Below are positions 15,369 to 18,586 of a DNA stretch of 18,586 nucleotides, one piece after another (the stretch's first letter is position 1; every line of letters begins with the position of its first letter). Position numbers and translations under genes: made by a program. Source of the DNA: Bacteroidota bacterium (GTDB lineage Bacteria; Bacteroidota; Bacteroidia; B-17B0; Aurantibacillaceae); NCBI GenBank assembly GCA_947449125.1, contig CANFQR010000005.1, positions 1-18,586 on the forward strand, written 5' to 3'. The notes beneath the pieces were generated by a model. That model was not told the DNA's origin. It searched no databases and saw only the letters and a program-made list of their open reading frames with translations.

Positions 15369-17339
15369 TTATCTAGATACAGTTAATTTTTTTACCATTG
15401 AACCATTATTGGTTTCAACAAGTACATTGTATAACCCTGATGAAAAGTCTTTAGTATCTATTTTTACAGTGTTATTTCCAAAAGTCAATTCTGCTTCTTT
15501 TTGAAGCACTATTTGACCAATTGCATTAACTATAGAAATATTTACTTTTGATGCTTCTTGTAAATTGATATTCAAATATGCATCAGCCTTTGTTGGATTA
15601 GGGAAAACATTTACGCTGTTTGCGTTTACAGGATTCGATTTAATTGCGGTTGGACTTGCTTGATTTAAGTTTACATTATCAATGTATAAATTATTCCCAT
15701 AATCTGAAGTAGCTGTAAACTTAACCAACACACTTGCGTTATTTGAAGCAGCAGCCGGTAATGCTACTACCTCATTTCTCCATTGTGCAGCAGTAGGAAC
15801 AAAAGCAGCCGTTGTAAGAGGTGCAGTAGTTAAAGTAGTTCCTGCTTTCATGTAAATACTGGTCCAGGTTGCTCCGCAGTTAGTAGAACAAAAAACTTCT
15901 AATTTATCATTTTCATTACTTGGCGCGGCGGTATAAAACGCATAAGCCACATCAAATGTTAATACAGGGTTTGAGATACCTGTTAAATTAGTTGGAGGCA
16001 AGAACAAATCATCAGCGTCACCAAGAGCAGAGTTATTATAAAAATCGTATTTAGCAGCGCCTGCACCGCCAAAACCTGCTGTAGCATTTCTAGACCAAGA
16101 AGCCGCGCCACCATCAGCATTAGTCATAAACCAATTTGTTGGAGGGAATGTTACTGCTGTATATGGTTCAGTAACCGGACCTGAGAAATAGTTCTGAACT
16201 AATGCAAAAGGTTGTGATCCTGTATTATTTGCTGTGTTCACATCTCCACCACTAACACCATTAATATTGACTGAGAATGTGTGCGATCCACCAGTTGCTG
16301 TGTAAGTACTTAAAGCTATTGTAGATGTAGCTCCACCTGAAATATTTACCGCAGTAGTAAATGCAGTTTGAGCAGTACCATCAATATATGGAGTAATAGT
16401 TAAAGAAGTGATTGAATTGCTTCCATTGTTTTTTACTACAACAGATGGAGCAATAGAATTAGCACAAGAAAATGAAGGTGCAGCTATTGAAACTAATTTA
16501 GCATCATTTGGAATTGATGGTTGCGAAGTTCTGAAGGCTTGCCAAACTTTTTTATTTCCATCATCTTGAATAAAACCAACAAATGCCATTTGCGATTTAT
16601 CAACTATATACGACGGAATTGCACATGCAACTGTAAAAGTTTGAGTTTGCCCGGCTGTCCATGTTGTTGGCAGAGATGTTCCGGCTTGAATAGAAGGATA
16701 TGATTTTCTAACCACGTCTTCAAAATCCTTTTCTCCATTTGATCCTGGAGCAGTAGGAAAATTAATTTTACGCTCTATCAGGCATAGACGGTAAACTAAA
16801 GCAGCGCTTGAAGTAAAAGCTGACGCTGCAGATACGGTCACAGAAACAACTGCATTACTAAAAGTTGCATCCCATGTAGTTGCCATGTTTATTGCGAAAG
16901 GTGTTGTTGCAGCTGCTGCATTATTAATTACAGTATTACTCACATAAAAAGGATGATCTGAAGTAGCGCCAAATGTCCAAGCATGTTGACCATCAAAACG
17001 ACCAGAAGGGGCTGAATTTATTCCATTTGCAACTGTGCTTGTAGAAGAATTTTGACTTTGGTAACCATAACCCGCAGCTTGGTAACGCCAGTTAATTTCA
17101 GTAATGTTAGTTTGGTACAAAGACCATGTTGCTGATGGTGCTGATGGAATTGGCACTTGCCATTTAATAGGAATAACATTAGGATTAGCAGCTAACGTTA
17201 AATTTAAATTTGGGTTAGTGCTTGCGCACGGTCCACAATTTTCGCCGGTAAATTCTTCGTATAATGTTTTACGAGGCACTTGTGCAAAAGCCATATATCC
17301 TGAAACGATTAGGCTTAATGCTAGTAGATTTTTTTTCAT
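15369..17339 (-). CDS. Omp28-like, multi-domain T9SS surface protein with CGPC motif
   Basis: A 656-residue secreted protein. MKKNLLALSLIVSGYMAFAQ is a signal peptide. Residues about 23-260 resemble the Omp28 family / thioredoxin-like fold: TLYEEFTGENCGPCASTNP gives C35-G-P-C38, and PSGRFDGQHAWTFG follows. Residues about 280-385 are a CARDB-like domain, with the segment LVSIAAPSFSCANSIAPSVV and then SLTITPYIDG. Residues about 390-565 resemble a MAM/cleaved-adhesin or choice-of-anchor J domain, containing NWFMTNADGGAASW, DDLFLPPTNLTG and NNLYIDNVNL. The last 88 residues are a type A T9SS domain with VNVFPNP and FSSGLYNVLVET. The order is clear by eye; domain limits are approximate. The CGPC suggests a thiol-redox or structural disulfide role at the surface (inference). 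Confidence 0.85.
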   Translation of the reverse strand: MKKNLLALSLIVSGYMAFAQVPRKTLYEEFTGENCGPCASTNPNLNLTLAANPNVIPIKWQVPIPSAPSATWSLYQTNITEINWRYQAAGYGYQSQNSSTSTVANGINSAPSGRFDGQHAWTFGATSDHPFYVSNTVINNAAAATTPFAINMATTWDATFSNAVVSVTVSAASAFTSSAALVYRLCLIERKINFPTAPGSNGEKDFEDVVRKSYPSIQAGTSLPTTWTAGQTQTFTVACAIPSYIVDKSQMAFVGFIQDDGNKKVWQAFRTSQPSIPNDAKLVSIAAPSFSCANSIAPSVVVKNNGSNSITSLTITPYIDGTAQTAFTTAVNISGGATSTIALSTYTATGGSHTFSVNINGVSGGDVNTANNTGSQPFALVQNYFSGPVTEPYTAVTFPPTNWFMTNADGGAASWSRNATAGFGGAGAAKYDFYNNSALGDADDLFLPPTNLTGISNPVLTFDVAYAFYTAAPSNENDKLEVFCSTNCGATWTSIYMKAGTTLTTAPLTTAAFVPTAAQWRNEVVALPAAASNNASVLVKFTATSDYGNNLYIDNVNLNQASPTAIKSNPVNANSVNVFPNPTKADAYLNINLQEASKVNISIVNAIGQIVLQKEAELTFGNNTVKIDTKDFSSGLYNVLVETNNGSMVKKLTVSR

Positions 17340-17483
17340 GTGTTATTATTTTTTTAGTTATTTTAACAAATATAATATTGTTATTTAATATTTAATAATG
17401 GGTCGTGTTAAAAAACAATTTTTTTTAAAAAGATATTAAAGCCAATTTAAAATTATTTTAGACTCCCAATATTACTAAAACAA
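17340..17483. other. AT-rich intergenic region between T9SS genes
   Basis: The region 17340-17483 (minus-strand leader of the 656-residue gene) is very AT-rich. Apart from the -7 box listed separately, I see no open reading frame, repeat or structured RNA in it. Confidence 0.5.
17367..17374 (-). promoter_or_regulatory. Probable -7 box of the 656-residue T9SS gene
   Basis: TATATTTG on the minus strand matches TAnnTTTG exactly, 28 bases before the ATG at 17339. No convincing TTTG appears 18-20 bases further upstream. Confidence 0.45.
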
Positions 17484-17515
17484 AACAGCCCCTAACATTG
17501 ATGATAAAGGCTGTT
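17484..17515 (-). terminator. Probable terminator of the right-edge T9SS gene
   Basis: Arms AACAGCC (17484-17490) and GGCTGTT (17509-17515) form a 7-bp stem with an 18-base loop. On the minus strand it is followed by TTTGTTTTAG. It begins 19 bases after the stop of the gene at 17535. Confidence 0.55.
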
Positions 17516-17534
17516 AAATTCTCAGACTAAAACA

Positions 17535-18586
17535 TTATTTAGATATCATCAGTTTTTTTGAACCAAAGCCAGTTTCGGTTTCTAAAGTTAAAAAATAAAT
17601 GCCCGAGGAAAGATTTTTACAATCCAAAGAGATTTTATTTTCGCCAACTTGTAATTTATTTTGTTTATAATAAATAGATTGCCCAATGGCATTAGTTAAT
17701 TTTAAACCTATTGTATTTGAATAGCTTGAATTAATATTAATAATTGCTTCAGTATTTGCAGGGTTTGGATAAACATCAAAATTTAATCCTAAATTATCAT
17801 TTATAGTCTTAACCCCTAGGGTAGGATTATATGAAATAAAAAAAGATAAGGTATCATTAAGATTGGCAACATTAAACACTTTATATTTTACCAAATAACT
17901 GCCAATAACCGAACCCTCCTCTAAATCAATTGAAAATGGTTGGTTATTATCTACCGAATTGTCAGCAAGCGGAAATATTGTATTTGTTTGTCCAGAAGGC
18001 AATAAAATAGTGTAATCTGCAGAACCCGGCGTATTTACGGGAGCGCCAAAACAATTGTTTCCAAAACAGAAATAAGTCGTAGGTGCAACGGCAGCTGAAG
18101 ACTGGTCTAGTGTAGGGTTTTGTGATATTATTGCGCGTGTAACATTAAAAGTTTGCGTTTGCGTGGCATGAATATTTTTTAGTTTCAACTTGGTTAATGT
18201 TATCGCGCTAGGCGAGGTTGTCTCCGAAATAGTATTACCGTTATTGATAGTAGCTACAACGTTATTAGATGCATCTGTTTTAAATAATGAAAAACTAGGC
18301 GAACTGCTTACTATTGTTAACGGACCAGTATTACCGCTAACAATTACCTGCTGCGACTGAGTAACATAAGCAATAACGCGCAGTTTTCTCAATAATACAT
18401 CTGTTTTGATTGCAACAGACGATGTTGCTGTAATTGGCAGTTGGGCGGGTATTGTATATGTGTATTGTTTGGCAAAGGTAAAACCAGTAGTAGTAGTGTT
18501 AATAGGATCTCCCCACTGCCCAGTTAAAAAAGTGCGAAATACTTTATCATGCTGATATTGCCCATTCACCATTTTTTCAGGATACC
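17535..18586 (-). CDS. Omp28-related T9SS protein, 5' end cut by window edge
   Basis: The frame stays open to the right edge: before the Met at 18572 it reads YPEK, so that Met is internal and at least 349 residues are visible. The visible start, NGQYQHDKVFRTFLTGQWGDPI, resembles the segment of Omp28-related outer-membrane proteins that follows their thioredoxin-like part. A beta-rich middle follows. FCFGNNCFGAPV (C169 and C174 counted from 18572) and TLSFFISYNPTLG lead to a type A T9SS domain of about 83 residues with FDVYPNPANTEA, LTNAIGQSIYY and LSSGIYFLTLET. The middle and end are paralogous to the gene at 14535. It would be exported through the outer membrane by T9SS. Confidence 0.85.
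   Translation of the reverse strand, partial: YPEKMVNGQYQHDKVFRTFLTGQWGDPINTTTTGFTFAKQYTYTIPAQLPITATSSVAIKTDVLLRKLRVIAYVTQSQQVIVSGNTGPLTIVSSSPSFSLFKTDASNNVVATINNGNTISETTSPSAITLTKLKLKNIHATQTQTFNVTRAIISQNPTLDQSSAAVAPTTYFCFGNNCFGAPVNTPGSADYTILLPSGQTNTIFPLADNSVDNNQPFSIDLEEGSVIGSYLVKYKVFNVANLNDTLSFFISYNPTLGVKTINDNLGLNFDVYPNPANTEAIININSSYSNTIGLKLTNAIGQSIYYKQNKLQVGENKISLDCKNLSSGIYFLTLETETGFGSKKLMISK

Noticed and set aside
18570..18572. ATG as the start of the right-edge T9SS gene
   Set aside because: The frame continues upstream (YPEK) to the window edge, there is no signal peptide after this Met, and the sequence is mid-domain.

Overview
The window looks like the chromosome of a low-GC member of the Bacteroidota. 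Three proteins at the right end carry type IX secretion (T9SS, por secretion) C-terminal sorting domains. Several promoters match the phylum's TTTG-N18/19-TAnnTTTG consensus. Start codons generally lack a Shine-Dalgarno-like purine run, and the housekeeping proteins (RimK, RlmN, FabH, PlsX, L32, L34) are readily recognised. I name no genus. I see no RNA gene, CRISPR array, insertion sequence, phage or attachment site.

Layout. (1) Positions 1-4789, minus strand: a run of six genes read right to left. They are a metal-dependent amidohydrolase, a small metallo-beta-lactamase-fold hydrolase, a secreted beta-barrel-like protein, a DAO-type FAD oxidoreductase, a retropepsin-like RimB-type protease and RimK, which runs off the left edge. 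(2) 4844-7433, plus strand: rlmN (23S rRNA/tRNA adenine-C2 methylation), a trans-polyprenyl diphosphate synthase and a MORN-repeat lipoprotein. (3) 7434-10669, minus strand: rpmH with its own promoter and terminator, then yceD-rpmF, then plsX-fabH. This is the classic ribosome/fatty-acid-initiation cluster, but a perfect 53-nt palindrome separates rpmF from plsX. (4) 10835-12664, plus strand: an MsbA-like ABC exporter. (5) 12661-14410, minus strand: an unusual protein joining a transaldolase-type aldolase to a KdsD-type pair of CBS domains, followed by a KdsC-like HAD phosphatase. (6) 14535-18586, minus strand: three tandem T9SS cargo genes. One is a 656-residue Omp28-like protein with a CGPC motif. 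The two flanking genes share a paralogous FCF-x3-C-x-G module. The last is cut at its 5' end by the right edge.

How the genes work together. RimK and the RimB-like protease are expected to act together on ribosomal protein S6 glutamylation. PlsX and FabH supply phospholipid and fatty-acid initiation next to L32. The three surface proteins share one export route. The best candidate for undescribed biology is the aldolase-CBS / KdsC-like pair. Its aldolase keeps the Schiff-base lysine but has three replaced active-site positions, and both its CBS domains and its neighbour resemble parts of the KDO (ulosonic acid) pathway. Second are the secreted barrel gene that has no canonical start codon in front of its signal peptide, and the terminator-like hairpin that abuts the phosphatase start codon.
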